Assembly: GCF_033568475.1 (NCBI RefSeq)
Contig: NC_133123.1
Coordinates: 24,972,622-25,036,621 of the forward strand
Origin: Henckelia pumila
Lineage: Eukaryota > Streptophyta > Magnoliopsida > Lamiales > Gesneriaceae
Reading direction: 5' to 3'
Length of the DNA: 64,000 nt
Positions 32,387 through 45,591 of this stretch are shown here, in pieces. The notes beneath the pieces are model-generated. The model made no database searches and was not told where the DNA came from. It was given only the letters and a program-made list of their open reading frames with translations. Both the position numbers and the translations under genes were made by a program. Numbering within the stretch: position 1 is the first letter of the stretch; each line of letters opens with the position of its first letter.

Positions 32387-35300
32387 ATGGAGAAGCTGAA
32401 ATTCGCAATCCCAGAAACGCTGAAGCGCGAAATCTCAGAAAGTACACCGAATTCCCTCCATTCCACATGCTCTTCTCTTCTTGATTTCTATCAAAATCTG
32501 CCCCTTTTTCACCAGGTACTGCTGCAAATATAGTGTCTTTGTCTCTTTGATGGATTTGTTTTGGGCTCGACGTGCTTTATTTTAGTGGGGAATGATGCGG
32601 AATGGCGGTTTATATGATTTTTTTTCCTGTTCTTGGTTGGAAATCCTTAGCTGGTCGGAGATTTAACGGACCCGGAAATGGCGCTGTGCGGCAAGAATAA
32701 GGAAGCTGCTTTGGAAGCCAAGGCAAATGGCAACGCATGCTTTTCGAACGGGGATTTCTCCAATGCTTTGCGTTTCTACTCTCAGGTAGCATAACTTAAC
32801 AACCCATTGTGGTGTTTTTTTAATTAAGTTCCTCAGTTACTAGAAAGGAAAGAAAAAAAGCTGTGATCTTTTAATGTGTACAGGAGGATCTGAAGCAGTA
32901 ATTTACAGTTTTGTGTACCATAAAGGAGGATTTGACATATGTTTGGTTTTATTTTGAAGAAATATTGCATTTTTTAAGTGCTTCCAAATTGGATTGAATT
33001 TTTAAGTGCTTTGAGTCTAAAATAGTAATAGTTATGGATTAGCAATGCGAGATTAGTGTCACGTGAAATACATGTTTGGACTTCGTTTCAATTCATATCA
33101 CTCCATCCGGTGGTAACCAAATTAAATTTTCAGTTTTTTCCTGTTGAAGAGACAATTGCATATGATGGCTCCTGTTGAAGAGTTCTTGTTTTACTACCTT
33201 GTGATCAATTATCAATATCTTTTAAACTCTATAAGGAATAAGTAGACCTCTGGAAGCCAATCTTGACAATGCATGTTTGCGTTCATGCACTGATTACTAG
33301 AGTAAGAGTGAAAGGAGTTCTAAATCTCTTTTTAGTAGTTTGCCATATTTGCAATTGGGTGGGTTGGGGTGTGTGTGTGTGTGGTGGGGTGGGGGGTGGG
33401 GGGTGGGGTCATAGATAGATACTTTAACCTGCCTCTGTTGAACCTTTTCTCTATACTGAAAATAAACAGTCTTCAGACTCAATTAATTTGGAGCGCCATA
33501 ATATTCTTTTAAATGAATAAACAGGCACTGCACATTGCACCAACAGATGCGGATGATGGGGAGAAAAATCTTGTGGCAACACTTTATGTGAATCGTGCTT
33601 CTTCGTTGCATGTAAGCTTTAGTTTCATAATGTGATCGGTTTTGAGACACATGCTTTAACTAATTATTTTTTTAGTCTTAGTTTTCCTATTGGTTTATCT
33701 CCAGAAATTGGGATTTTCTTCGGAAAGTTTGCGAGATTGCAGTAGGGCGCTTAAAATATCCCCTGTTTATGCAAAGGTGAAAGCTTGTTCCCTTATCTAT
33801 TCTTCTTCTGTCTCACTGTGACTAAATGTATTCAGAATAAATATGGGAATGATAGTGGTACTATTTTCCCCTTAAGAAATCAGTTAGTGGTTCTTAATTA
33901 AACATGGGCTTCGAATCACCTTGTGTGTAGCTTTTTTTATTATCAAGTTTGTTGTATTTTCTGCATTTAATCTTTTTAGAAAAATTGCTGTTCAATCGCA
34001 CTTGGCTTTCGCAGTTGAGGACAAATTGTGTTTTTGTTTTACAGTTTATTTTATATTTTTATTTCATTAAATCCTTACAAGAATATTCTCTCAGAGTATA
34101 TTCTTATTTAGGCATGGTTTAGGAGAGCTAAGGCAAATGTTTCACTAGGGAACCATGAAGATGCGATCAATGACTTGAAGATTTCAATGAAGACTGAGAC
34201 ATCCTTGAGTGGAAAAAGACAAATTCAGGGTGAGCTAAAACTTATCTCGGATCATTCTGGGCAAAGAAGCAGTCTACTGGAGGAACCATATGATAATTCT
34301 CAAGGTTTTCTAGCTCCATCTTATCTTTATCTCTTTTATCTAAGAAAGGTGTTTCAGATAAGTAGCTAGTAGCTACGCATTCTATCAGTTTGTTGTTTGT
34401 GCTCTGCAATCATATATGAATTGCTTGTAGCAATCAATTGTATCACCAAGACTGTTGTGTTGAATATTTATTGTTGGTTTTAAAAAAGAGAGAATCATTT
34501 CAGTGTTGAAGATCAAATTTTATTCATAAGAAATGATTTTGAGTTGTACGCAGGTTCAACCTAAAAACTGAATCCTTATCACTAAAAATTGGCAAATTGG
34601 ACTCTGCTCGTTTAGATTTAGTTTGTTTTGCTAATGGATAGATGTACTTGTATGAACCATGGATTTGTTTTGTTCGTGCACTCTCCTGTGGTTAATTACC
34701 ACCAGAGCCAGAACTGTTTATCTTCCTTCTGTTCCATTAGTGCAGCTGTGTTTTAGCCAATTATGAACGAGCTGTGTGGTTCAAACTATTTAGTTCATAG
34801 CATAATATTTACTGAACGTATCTCTTGGAATGTTGCACTTATAAATGTTTATTGCTTTCCTTTGCTTTGTGTAACATGTCATTTTTGCTTCTTTAATTTC
34901 TTATACTGTAGGTCTTATGTGACAGATGAGCCACTGCAAGTGGAACTCCAATGTGTCTTTACTCCAACTAAGGGAAGGGGAATGACTTCTTATACTGATG
35001 TCCCGCAAGCCTCTTTAATTCACAAGGAAGATCCTCATGCTGCTGTATGTGTTAAAATTATTTTTCCCCGACGTGAAGTGCTTTTAGTAGTTAGAAACAA
35101 TCATACTATGGATCTTTCTTCAATAGGTTACCTCATGTAGTATACATTTTGCAATCTTGTGCACTAAGTTAATATCTTGGTTTTATTTCCATCCATTGCC
35201 TTATGCCAGGCTTAAAGAATTTTATTTTGTAAAAAGAATGGACAACTATGATAAACAAAGGAGCCCTTTTTAGCGTAAATATGCAGCACTAATCCTTACT

Positions 35301-38300
35301 CACCTGAAGAAGTGATGTGCAGATTATATTGAAGCATTGTCGCGAAACCCATTGTCACTATTGTTTCAATGAACTACCAGCAGATGTCGTGTCCTGCATC
35401 TCATGTTCAATTCCATTTTACTGCTCTACAAAATGTCAAATGCTAGCTGGAGGATGTGGTTCTTCTGAACATAAGAAACAATATGAATTTCCAAGAAACT
35501 CAATAGATGATCTTGAAGACTATGTTAGGAACGTGACTTCAACTTCGATTACCAGTTCCGAACTTGACTATGTTGCTGAACACAGGCATGAGTGTCAAGG
35601 TGTGCACTGGCCTGCGGTTTTGCCATCTGATGTAGTTTTGGCTGGCCGTGTCCTTGTGAAACATGTACGGCAACAGAGTTATGATTGTGCTCATCCTAAC
35701 ATTCATGTGATTCTGGTTAGTGTATAAGCTTTTTTTTTTCTTTTGTTTGTGTCCTGCTATCCATTTTGCTTCAAGCTAATAGCCTTGCTAAATGCCAGGA
35801 TCTTTGTCAGAATTATGAAAAATTATCGAATGAAAGCAAGTTGGAGTTGCATGTATATGCTGTGATCCTTTTGTGCTGTCTCCAGAAAGTTTATGCCTCA
35901 AAACTTCCGTTTAACTCCGTCATAATTTCAGAGGTAAATCACATTGCTTGAAAATTTATTAGAGCTGCACCATGCTGTCCTTTTTGTAGCTTTGTATCTA
36001 TACACGTGCCCATATTTTATCAAAATTTTATATACACTTTATTCACGTGTTTTACTTTTTCCCTGCATTTGCGATTTCCTCAATACAGATTATCATGCTT
36101 CTATCTCAAATTAGGGTCAATTCCATGGCAATTGTCCGGATGAAATATTCAGATGGCAATCAGCCTCTAGATTATCAAGGAACAATGTCTATGGAGCAGG
36201 TACTCACCACAGTGTAAATGTCTAATTCTTTTCGAACTATTTTTGCAGTAATAAATAAATAACAGCCAATCTTTTCATTTTATACACGTGTAGTGACGAG
36301 AGGAAAAGCTAGACTTTTGTTACTACTCAAAGAACTAATATAGGAGGATATAAATTACTCTTGTAAATCATATGGGCAATAAAAATAAAAGACTGATTGC
36401 AATCATATGAATTCTTTCCTAGTAGTTAGCTGCTCGCAAAGCCAATGTGATTTATAAATAACATTGCTCATAAATTTTTCCACTCTTAATAAATCTTCAC
36501 AGTATCTTGAGCTAACTAAAATATGATGTTTTATTCTTGTTCTCTTCCCTTAAAGTGGTAAGGAGGGTTCATATCCAAAGATTTCTTTTTTTATGTTTTA
36601 TCTGTTTCAGCACTACATTATTTGATTCAGAGAACACAAACTTTATCTCTGCCACTAATTCTTTTTCTATCAGTCTTTTTATCTGGATGCAATATTCATG
36701 AAAAAATTTGTACTTTCTCACTATAGCTGGATTCTATATACTTTCTCACATCTATTCGACTGATTTTGTCAAAGAGGCATCCTCCCCTGTGGATCCATTG
36801 AGTATTAGTAGTATACTGGGACAAACCTGGTTGCTATGTCCGTCGTGTGTGTGAATTATGAAACTGGAAAAACTTGAAACCTACTAAAACCATTAAGTAG
36901 GCTTTAGGTGGGCCAAATGTTGGTTTCTGTTCCCGTGAAATCAGAAGCTATCTTGTAGTCAAACAGCACTGTTTCCTCAAATGTTCCCGTTTATTTAGTT
37001 GAGATATAATGCTTTAACTTGTAACCATATTGAATCTGTCCAATGCCATTATCTAGGTTAGAGTGGCTCAAGCTGTGTATTCTGGTGGGAGTTTATTTAA
37101 TCATTCTTGCCAGCCAAATGCTCATGCGTATTTCCTTTCGCGCACTCTGTTCATACAAACAACTGAGTATGTCACTGCAAGATCCCAACTGGAGCTCTCT
37201 TATGGCCCTCAGGTTCTTCATTAACAAACATTGTTCTATATGCTTAAAAAGTACGAATTACATGACACGACATGATTTCATCGCCAAGGATTTTGTGGTG
37301 TTGCCTATTGGTAAATGTGGATCGTGTTCCGACGTATTCTGGAAGTTATGTTGATCCATGATGCTACTGTGGGAATCAATGGTTTATTTGCAGCACAGCC
37401 GTACTGCATTTATAACCAAGCTATGAAAATTTCATCACAAGCTATAATTTTTTAGGTTGGACAGTTGAACTGCTTGGAACGGCATCAAGTTTTGGAAGAT
37501 CGATACTCATTTATTTGCCAATGTAGAAGTTGTGCTCGAGTGAATACCCCTGATCTTGTCATTAATGCTTATCGATGTGTTAAGCCAACTTGTTTAGGAG
37601 TAGTTCTGGACAGCTCTGTCACCAAATACGAGAAAGAGAGACTCAGATGCTTAAAAGTGCCAAACTCTATGCAGGTATTTGCTTTAGAACTTATATCGTT
37701 TTCTTATAAATTTCATTAGCTAAACATGTCATCCACCGATATCTTGTAGACTCTTTTAAATACTTAGATTCAAGAATTCCATAAAAATCCTGTCATTTTT
37801 TATGCACCTTACGTAAAATTCCATTTGAAGATGGAGAACCATTTACTTTATGTTCCATTTTTACACTCCATTCCAATTACTTTGAACAAAGACTTCCTAT
37901 TGAACCCTAACATCTTTCGTTTCTACTTAGCTTAGTTGATTAAGTAGAAATGCCCTCACCATAATGCATCCTGTTCCCTTTCAATGACAATAACTTTGTC
38001 ATCGATGAAGTGGGAAAAGTTACACACAACTTTATCTCTCCTCCTGCGGGATCGAATGCTTGCTATTATATCAAAATTTATAACTGTGAACTACAGTGCC
38101 AAAAAAAATGTTGAAACTATATAGAAATCCAAACAGATTGTTGTACCACATGGGCAAATCATATGGGACAGTATGGTTAGTTGTTTAACTCCAACAATTA
38201 TTCCAATTAACAATTGATGAGAATCAAATACACGACCTTCTTTGTTAGAGAATTTTGCAATCGAGCACTGGTAGTGTGTCAAAAACTATAGCTATTAACT

Positions 38301-39897
38301 ATGAAACTGATATTTTAAATTATACAACTCAAGCATCCAATTGTTGTTCCTAAGAGTTCTTTTTTTTAATGTTTATTGAAGGGTTATATGGTCGATGAAG
38401 ATATCAGCAGTGTGGCTTGCCACTTGTGCAAGGAAAATGATAATAGCTACTGCTTGGAGGCAGGCCATTGTTTGAACTGTGGCAGTTATTGTGATATACA
38501 AGCTTCACAAAAGGCAATTTCAGAGGCCGATAGTTATATTGGAAGGTATTACTGGTACAGTTTATCAGTGCTGGAAATTTTAAATAAATACCCTACGGCA
38601 AATCCCTTTACCAATGAACTAAAGATTTTGTTTTATTTTTATGTTAATCTTTTATCAAAGTTGATTCCCTTTAGGGCATGCATACATGCCATGAATTATC
38701 ATTGCTCTACACCACGTCATATGCCAATGCATATAATCTTATAATCTGACTGATATCTTTCACCGGATAGGTTGCAGGACAGGATAGCAGGAAGTCAAGT
38801 ACTAACTAACACAATTAAGGATGCCGTAAAATCTTGCGATATTTTAAAAAAGTTCCTACATCCATTCAACAAGAAAGTTGCAGAGGTAATTTGCATCCAC
38901 ATTCTGGTGTTCCCTTGCCTTATTTTACTGTTTTTGTGTCATTGGAGAAATTTTTGCTTCATGTTTTAACAAAGACCGTGAGTCTAATCGTTATCTTCAG
39001 GCGGAGGACAACATAGCCCAGGCACTTTATTTGGCTGGAAACTTGCAAGCAGCACTGGACCATTGCCAGGCTTCAATTGAGGTAACCTTTCAGTTTAAGG
39101 ATCAGTTTCAAGCTAAAACTTGCTTTTTATTTGAATTTAGCCATCTTTTTTGTGGGCTTGGAACACATGGCCTTAAACCAGTAGAGTACAAAACCATTAT
39201 GAGATATCGTTAAACACCTACATCTAGAGGTGATACAATATGTTAACATGTTAGTCGCAGTAAGGTCCAGGGCTCCATGTTCAACAGGTTCAATGAGCTT
39301 CTCTTGAAAAACAATCTATTGGCTACAGCGGGATTCTGTTTTTGGTGACGACGAGCTATTCGATGGTGGTGGTACAGTGACAATAAATAAGTCATATCTG
39401 AATATTATGAGGAATCAGGGAACTTTTAATCAAATCCAACTACATCAAATAATTAATTTTCCAGCGAAGAATAATATACTCAGACATTTCGCAACCGATT
39501 AATGCCAAGGCATCTGGTTTCGATTTTCTTATGACCGAAAGGATTTTATTCTTTATGTATTGATGTATGCTGTATTTTTGCGTAGAGTTAAAAAAAATTA
39601 CATTTTCTTGTCTTATAATTGTCCCACGAACACAATTATTTAAACCGGGAATTGGTTCATTTAATGAATTTTAAATCTTTTGGCTGACAGATTCTGGAAA
39701 AACTTTATGGTAAAGACCATATAGTTATTGGAAACGAGTTGATCAAACTTGTATCCATTCAACTGTCGATGGGTCGCGAAAGTGCTGCCAAAAATGCAAA
39801 TCGATTGGTTAACATTTTTTCAAGATATTATGGATCAGATGCAGATATTATTTTTCCACATTTGACATACCTAAAGAAAAATGTATGCAATCTCTGA
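32387..39897 (+). CDS. TPR-SET-MYND-like protein (SMYD4/TPR9-like), 15 exons
   Basis: Exons: 32387-32515, 32651-32785, 33525-33611, 33705-33776, 34112-34304, 34926-35044, 35323-35715, 35799-35933, 36089-36199, 37057-37212, 37456-37674, 38382-38545, 38771-38885, 39001-39081, 39691-39897. Sum 2316 bp, 771 residues. Residues ~58-170 hold TPR repeats (AKANGNACFSNGDFSNALRFYSQAL; YVNRASSLHKLG; AWFRRAKANVSLGNHEDAI). KGRG (221-224) opens a SET domain that is split by a MYND-like zinc region (C256, C259, C270, C273, C279, C283). SET resumes with NHSCQPN (473-479) and ends ELSYGPQ. A post-SET cluster CQCRSC (531-536) follows, then a helical C terminus as in SMYD proteins. It resembles Arabidopsis At1g33400 (TPR9), expected to be a protein-lysine methyltransferase; substrate unknown. 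The start ATG is the first in frame after a GAG/CAG-rich leader. Confidence 0.92.
33371..33408 (+). repeat. (GT)n and G-run microsatellite in intron 2
   Basis: A (GT)n tract is followed by four runs of four to six G separated by single T (33385-33408). Could form a G-quadruplex on the coding strand. Confidence 0.8.
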
Positions 39898-41137
39898 AGA
39901 ATGAGGAAGTTTTGCTATGTTTTTCTGTGTAGCTTAGCCATTTGTGTTTGGAGACAGATTGGGATCTGTGATCCATCTTAGTATAGGTTGTCTTGATTGA
40001 TTGTTTGTTGTATCTAAAGATGGGAATGGTATACTTCTCTAATTTTAGGTTATGAAATGAAAACGAGTCGAATTGAGTCGAGTACAAGTGTTGTTGAGCC
40101 GACTTCCCGCAAGACTCGTTGATTGTGAGTAATCCATTGTGTTCGAGTTTGTTTCTAGTTATAGTATTCAAGATTGAGTTTGATTTGTTTGGTTTGAACT
40201 TAATCTGAGATATACAAAGAAAATTTTTAACATCATTGAACACATTGATTAAATAATTTGGGTTTTGAATTTATCGCGGTCACGGCCCAAGTTTCCTAAA
40301 TTCCTTCATAAATTGTTTTTTAAAAAATACAATTTAATAATGAAAAGCACAATTTCGTAATCATGAAAATTATATTGACAAATTGTTCAAAAAAAGAAAT
40401 TGTATTCCAAAAAAATACATCTAAGGCCATTTTAATCACTTGATGTCAAAATAAGTCAAGAATTCGCCGCATACATCAAACAAATAATCGAATTCGATCT
40501 GTTTATTTAGATTAATAAATTGATAGTTTCCTCTGTCTCTTGCTCGCGGGCTCTTCTCTAAAGCATCCCGAGCCACCATGCTTGTGGGCTCCTTCTCGAA
40601 TCAAATTCATTCATTCATTCAAACCAAACACAACATTAGAATATTTCATCTTTAGCAAGCTATTTCCAAAAAGAAGGGGCTTTACGATTCTCATGCGCAT
40701 TAAGAAGAGCTTTGAGCGTTTGATCCTAACTATGTGTAATAGCAAATAAACTTCTTTACCACCATCATCACATTTACAAAGCAGAGGGCCAGAAAATAAT
40801 GTAAATCCGTGGACAGATTCGGTCAACCGAACTAAACAAAATGTATAACAGACCACCAGAAATACAGACGTTGCTCATTGTTTGTACAGACATTGTCAAA
40901 TTGATAATTCAAACCCTTTCTATCATTTAGTTTGAACCCCCGCCCAACTGAAAAGAACACTTTGTATCTAGTTACATGCAATGGTCAGTTTGAGGACAAA
41001 TTCTTGCATCAGAATGAACGTACCGTTCATCCGAGGAGCAAAAATGCGAAGTGCCTGATGGGGGAAAAAATATAGAACCACAGGTATAAGTTCCAGGTCA
41101 GGTATAAAACTTGAGTATGTTATCTTAGCTCCATCTC
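39898..41137. other. Intergenic region between convergent genes
   Basis: Holds the 3'UTRs of the SET gene (from the left) and of the CIP7-like gene (from the right, probably from about 40.9 kb). Small frames here have no recognisable family. Confidence 0.5.
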
Positions 41138-44100
41138 CTATTTGCCGCCTTTAAATGCTGAAAGAGAGAAGAATGACCTTGTTGCTGAAAGAAAATGCAG
41201 AAGAAAATATTAAAATCTGGAGACAAAGAATGCATCATGGAAAACTACAAGGGCGAGAAACTCAAGCGACTAGCAATCTGACCTTTGGTGGTCACAGAAG
41301 CTGAAGCGTAACCCTCGTGCAACTGATGGGATAAACTCTGAGAGTTGGATTTGCCAATAATTGCTTCAGCTGAAACACAATTCATTATTTATGCAATATA
41401 TGAGATCCCCACTTGATATAAATGGGAGAACATGAGAAACTAAAATTAAAATATAGAATATGAGGAAATTGTGAGGCGCAAAAAGTACCGGGACGGTTTT
41501 GGTAGCTTTCATGAGTAGCTTTCGAAAGTCCGTTGTTAATTGATTGAAGGGTTGCTTTCTTCACCAGATTTTCAGCACTTCTCTTATTTACAAATTTTGA
41601 ATCCTCGGTGTCTTCCTCTCCTTCGGAGAATACAGTCGGACTCGACCAACCAGATGCATTCAAGTCATTCTTACTCTTGCGAGCAAACTTTAGAAGCCTC
41701 TTAAATCCTTTAGGCACATCTTTTTGGAAGGACATTGGTGGAGGATTTTCAGCATTTCCCCAGTCAATGATATCAGGTTCATTGTTTTCCTCGAGAAGCA
41801 TTTGTGACAGAGAATGACGAACCCGTGAATTTGATGCGTTAACTGGGGCTACATAAGCAGGAGATCCCATTTCATAAATGTGGCCATTGGATGTAACGGG
41901 ATGATCCACATTTTCCTCTATTTCGACCCAAGCTGAAGGCGAGATGGTTGAACCTTCTTCAATATCGGCTTCTAGTTCTCGATCTCTGACCCTGTCAATG
42001 ATACGGTCATTATTGGAGTACACTTGGGCAAGGCTCTCCTTGTCTTCACATTTTGGGGAGCTTGTAGCAAAGACCTCAGGTTCCGTCAGTGTATTGATTT
42101 CCGATTCTCCAATTTCATTATCTTCATGCAGAACCAAAGGATCAGAAGAATTGGAAACTGACTTATTTTCCTCAGTTAGTATTGGGTCTGAATCGGTAAT
42201 CAGTGGTTCTTGAGAATGAGAGGATGCTTTAATCTTTGAGACTGTATTAGCATTGGAGTTAGTTCCAGAGCCTTTGCGAAGAAAAGGCTTCGATTCCAGC
42301 GGAACAACACTACCCTTCTTGGTAACTTTGTTGTATAAGCTAGGTTTTGCTGAGGAAACAGGATTTCCAAGGGCAGTTTGAACTTTGCCTTTAGTGGTTA
42401 CAGAGTGCTGCTTCTTATCGGTAGTGCTTGTTGTGCTCTTCTTGATATTGTTGTTCGATTTTACAGACCTTGGCTGTGTTTGAGGTGTCTCTACTTTTTT
42501 GCCCGACCGAGAAACTGACGACACTGGATGTGATTTACGAGTTTGTGTGGCAGCAACAGAAGTTCTGCCGGTAGAGACCTTGGTGGGTGACACAGCTGAA
42601 ACCCTTGGAGATGGCACTGATGGCCATGATTTACGGGTGGCAGGCAGCGAAGAAGCTTTTAGTGAAGTTTTCTTGATACTACCAAGTTTTGGAGACTCTG
42701 CTCTTGGTACTTCGGGCTGAGAGACATTTTTCTGTGGCTTCTGGGGTTTCTTCACAATATGTTTATTACCAGCATCTCTCGTGTTTGTGGATGCCAATTC
42801 TGATTTTCTTGAATTGAGAACCTGTTGCATTGCCGTGAATTGTTTGTCTTTCTCTGCTTTCCTCCTAGCAGTTTCTCCTCGAAGTTTGTCATCCCTCTTT
42901 TCCTTGTGATGGTCATAAAAACCACCTCTTTGTTCATCCGGTAGACTTCGTCTTTTGCTAATATTGGGCACAGCAGTCCTAAATTTCGTAGGCTTGGTCT
43001 CTACCATCTTCATCATCAAATCATTTAATTCTGCTTCAGTTTTACGATTCCATTCAGCTAAGGCAGCTTTTTTCGGGTCAAATTTAGTCGATTCGATTGG
43101 AAGATTCTCCTCTTCCGCAAATGCTTGACCACTTTCTGTCCTTTCAGGTGAGTTCAGTTTCACATCCAAGTCACAATGCTCAACAGGAATATCTTCAAAA
43201 GAAATTCCAGACTGAGCTTCAGCTGCTGGTGAACTATTGGCGATTTCCATATTGTTTAGATTATTTTGGACCTGAGGAACATCATCTAAAACAGATTTCT
43301 CATGATACCTTGAAGATTCTTGACCGATTCCACTACTCCATCTTCTCAGTACAGATTTATTTCCACCACTAGATACATTCAACGATGACCTTGCATTCTG
43401 AATATCCCCAACTTGATCCTTTTGTTTCTGTTCAAAAAGACTTATAGCATCTTGCACACTTATTCTCACACTATTATCAGATTTTTTTAATGGCTGTTCA
43501 TGTCCTTCTTTATCACTATCACTTCCAGCTAGATTATTAGGTAACACCAACCTTTCTCTGGCAGGAATATAGTTGAGATTCTTGATAGATATTGCGGTAG
43601 ATCTTCGAGATCCAGACCGCCCAATTTGTATCCTTCGCAATGGAGATGCTGACCTCCTAGGTGAAGCACATCTTATGAGAGAGCGACTTCTTTCCACTGA
43701 TGTTTGCTCTTCCTCACTCGAGAAAGAAGATTCCTCATGGTCTGATGAGCTTTGTCTCTCCATCTGTGCAACTTTTGCTGGAGAAGCACTATATTCTACT
43801 GGTGACCCTGAAGATAATGATCCAACACAATCATTATTCCCTTGGGTTGAACAGATTTTATCACTCTCCAAAAACTGTTCGCTGCTTGAAAAAGTAACCA
43901 GCTGATCTCGTACAAGTTTTATGCACTTGCTCAAGGAATCCCTGGAATGAATATATGTGCATACATATAAATATTTGAGAGACAGAAACGATGATAGCAC
44001 TTTTGAATTGACCACGAGTTTGATGAAACCTATACTAGATCGAGAAATACCTCAAGTATATCGATCCAAAATGGTTAGAGAACTTCTCTAAATCAGTCAA

Positions 44101-45591
44101 TTCCTCAACAGAATATTGAGAATTGACAGCTCGATCAAAAGCAGCAGTCAGTTCTCCTCTTAATGCAGTAAGCCTCAAGTCCATGGCTCGCAGCAATTCA
44201 TTTCTGTAACCAACCAACAGTTCATATGATGAATATTGCATTCCTTGATTACAAGTAGTAAACAGAAAGATTAGAAGACATACTTGGAAGCATCTGATCC
44301 TTCAGTCTGCAAATATTTAGAAAACTGAATCAGTGTGTGCAAATGTGCATGTACTAAGTCATAATTGATACAGTATTCATATCATCAATACCAAAAACCA
44401 AGAAAAAAAAAATATAACATTACCTTTGGAGTTGAGGAGCCATGAGATGAGCTGCTATCTGCCAGGATAAAAAGGTAAAAAATAAAATAAAATAAAATAA
44501 ATCGGTATCTTTTCAATAACAGTAAATGCTTTATCTTTCTTTCATCTGAATGGAGTGGTATTACATTTTCTTTGTAGGTAATTCCATAAAGTGGATGCTC
44601 TTGACAGCATAAGTCATGCATGTCATAAAGGTAACAACTCCCCATAAGAATTTTTGTAAACAGCTACAGCTGAAATCCGTTTCTACAAAAAGTGATCAAA
44701 CTAACCTGTTTCGCCACTTTGGACCTCAGATTCCGTACCCTGAAAAAAAAAGTGGACAAGTTACTTCTAGTTGCAGCTTAACTCAAGGTCAAAATCAGCT
44801 AATTTTACCTTTGCATACAAAGAAAGGTGAAATCTTCGGGTTTCCTCCAGCTGAGACATCTCTCTTCTAACGGCATTGGTGATGTCCAGCATATAAGAAG
44901 AACAGGTTATATGTAGAAACCTAGTTGATTAAAAAAAATCGCAGTAGACTTGTCAAGTGGACTCTAAAGAAAGTAGACTACCAAAACAAACAAAAAAAAC
45001 GATGTCCAAACCTTTCCAATGTGGACTTTGTAAACCATTTCAAGTCACGTGGATTTTCCGGAGGTTTAAGTTTGTACTTAGAATCAGATCCTTTTGAATG
45101 CAAAGCACAGATTTCAGCTGAATGCAGCAACAGATGCTCCAAAAGACCAGATGCTATTTTCTTCTCTTTCTTGTTCACATAACGCACACATGCCTCGTAT
45201 CTTTATAAAGGACCAGCAAAAAAATGTAATATCGACAAGGCAGACCAAAGAACAAGACATAATGGATAGCAAGAATTCAGACAGCCAGTTTGGCAAGTAA
45301 GTGAGCGTCAATCAAGAAAGAAAAGGGTGTTGCACAATAATCACTAGGTAAATTTAAAAAAAAATATGGAGAAAGTATGGAAAATCATAACCTAATTAAC
45401 GAAATATAAATAATAAATAATATATAAAATACAAAGTAATCGCACAGGTATTGTCATGCAACTTTGAGGCATTCTTTCGATAACCGTTGCATGCAATTGA
45501 AAAAGCGATGGAAATATAACCTATTTTGGCTTGGGGAAATCTGAAACTCGATGTAGTCCAATGGCATGTCAGCATCCATAACCACACCCAT
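41138..45591 (-). CDS. CIP7: COP1-interacting protein 7 (CIP7)-like, 10 coding exons
   Basis: Coding exons from 5' to 3' (minus strand): 45591-45521, 45200-45012, 44920-44809, 44739-44706, 44458-44424, 44306-44284, 44203-44051, 43941-41489, 41369-41283, 41184-41138. Sum 3204 bp, 1067 residues, close to the Arabidopsis protein. N terminus [14 protein letters not shown] and [15 protein letters not shown]...[11 protein letters not shown] match the family start. Residues ~110-150 hold [23 protein letters not shown]. The large exon encodes [33 protein letters not shown], a Lys/Ser-rich basic middle part and the conserved end [17 protein letters not shown]. The last exons end [17 protein letters not shown]7 is a nuclear transcriptional activator that binds COP1 and promotes light-dependent gene expression in Arabidopsis; the role here is by homology. 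The gene converges on the SET gene. Confidence 0.94.

Noticed and set aside
34912..34925. Exon 6 of the SET gene starting at 34912
   Set aside because: With the upstream exon phase this reads GLM followed by a stop. The acceptor 14 bases later restores the family frame.
37928..38055. tRNA-like A and B boxes in intron 11 of the SET gene
   Set aside because: TAGCTTAGTTGATTAAG and GGGATCGAATGCT are over 100 bp apart and no cloverleaf can be drawn; at most a broken SINE.
42499..42720. Plus-strand frames opposite the large CIP7-like exon
   Set aside because: Shadow frames of a real coding exon on the minus strand.
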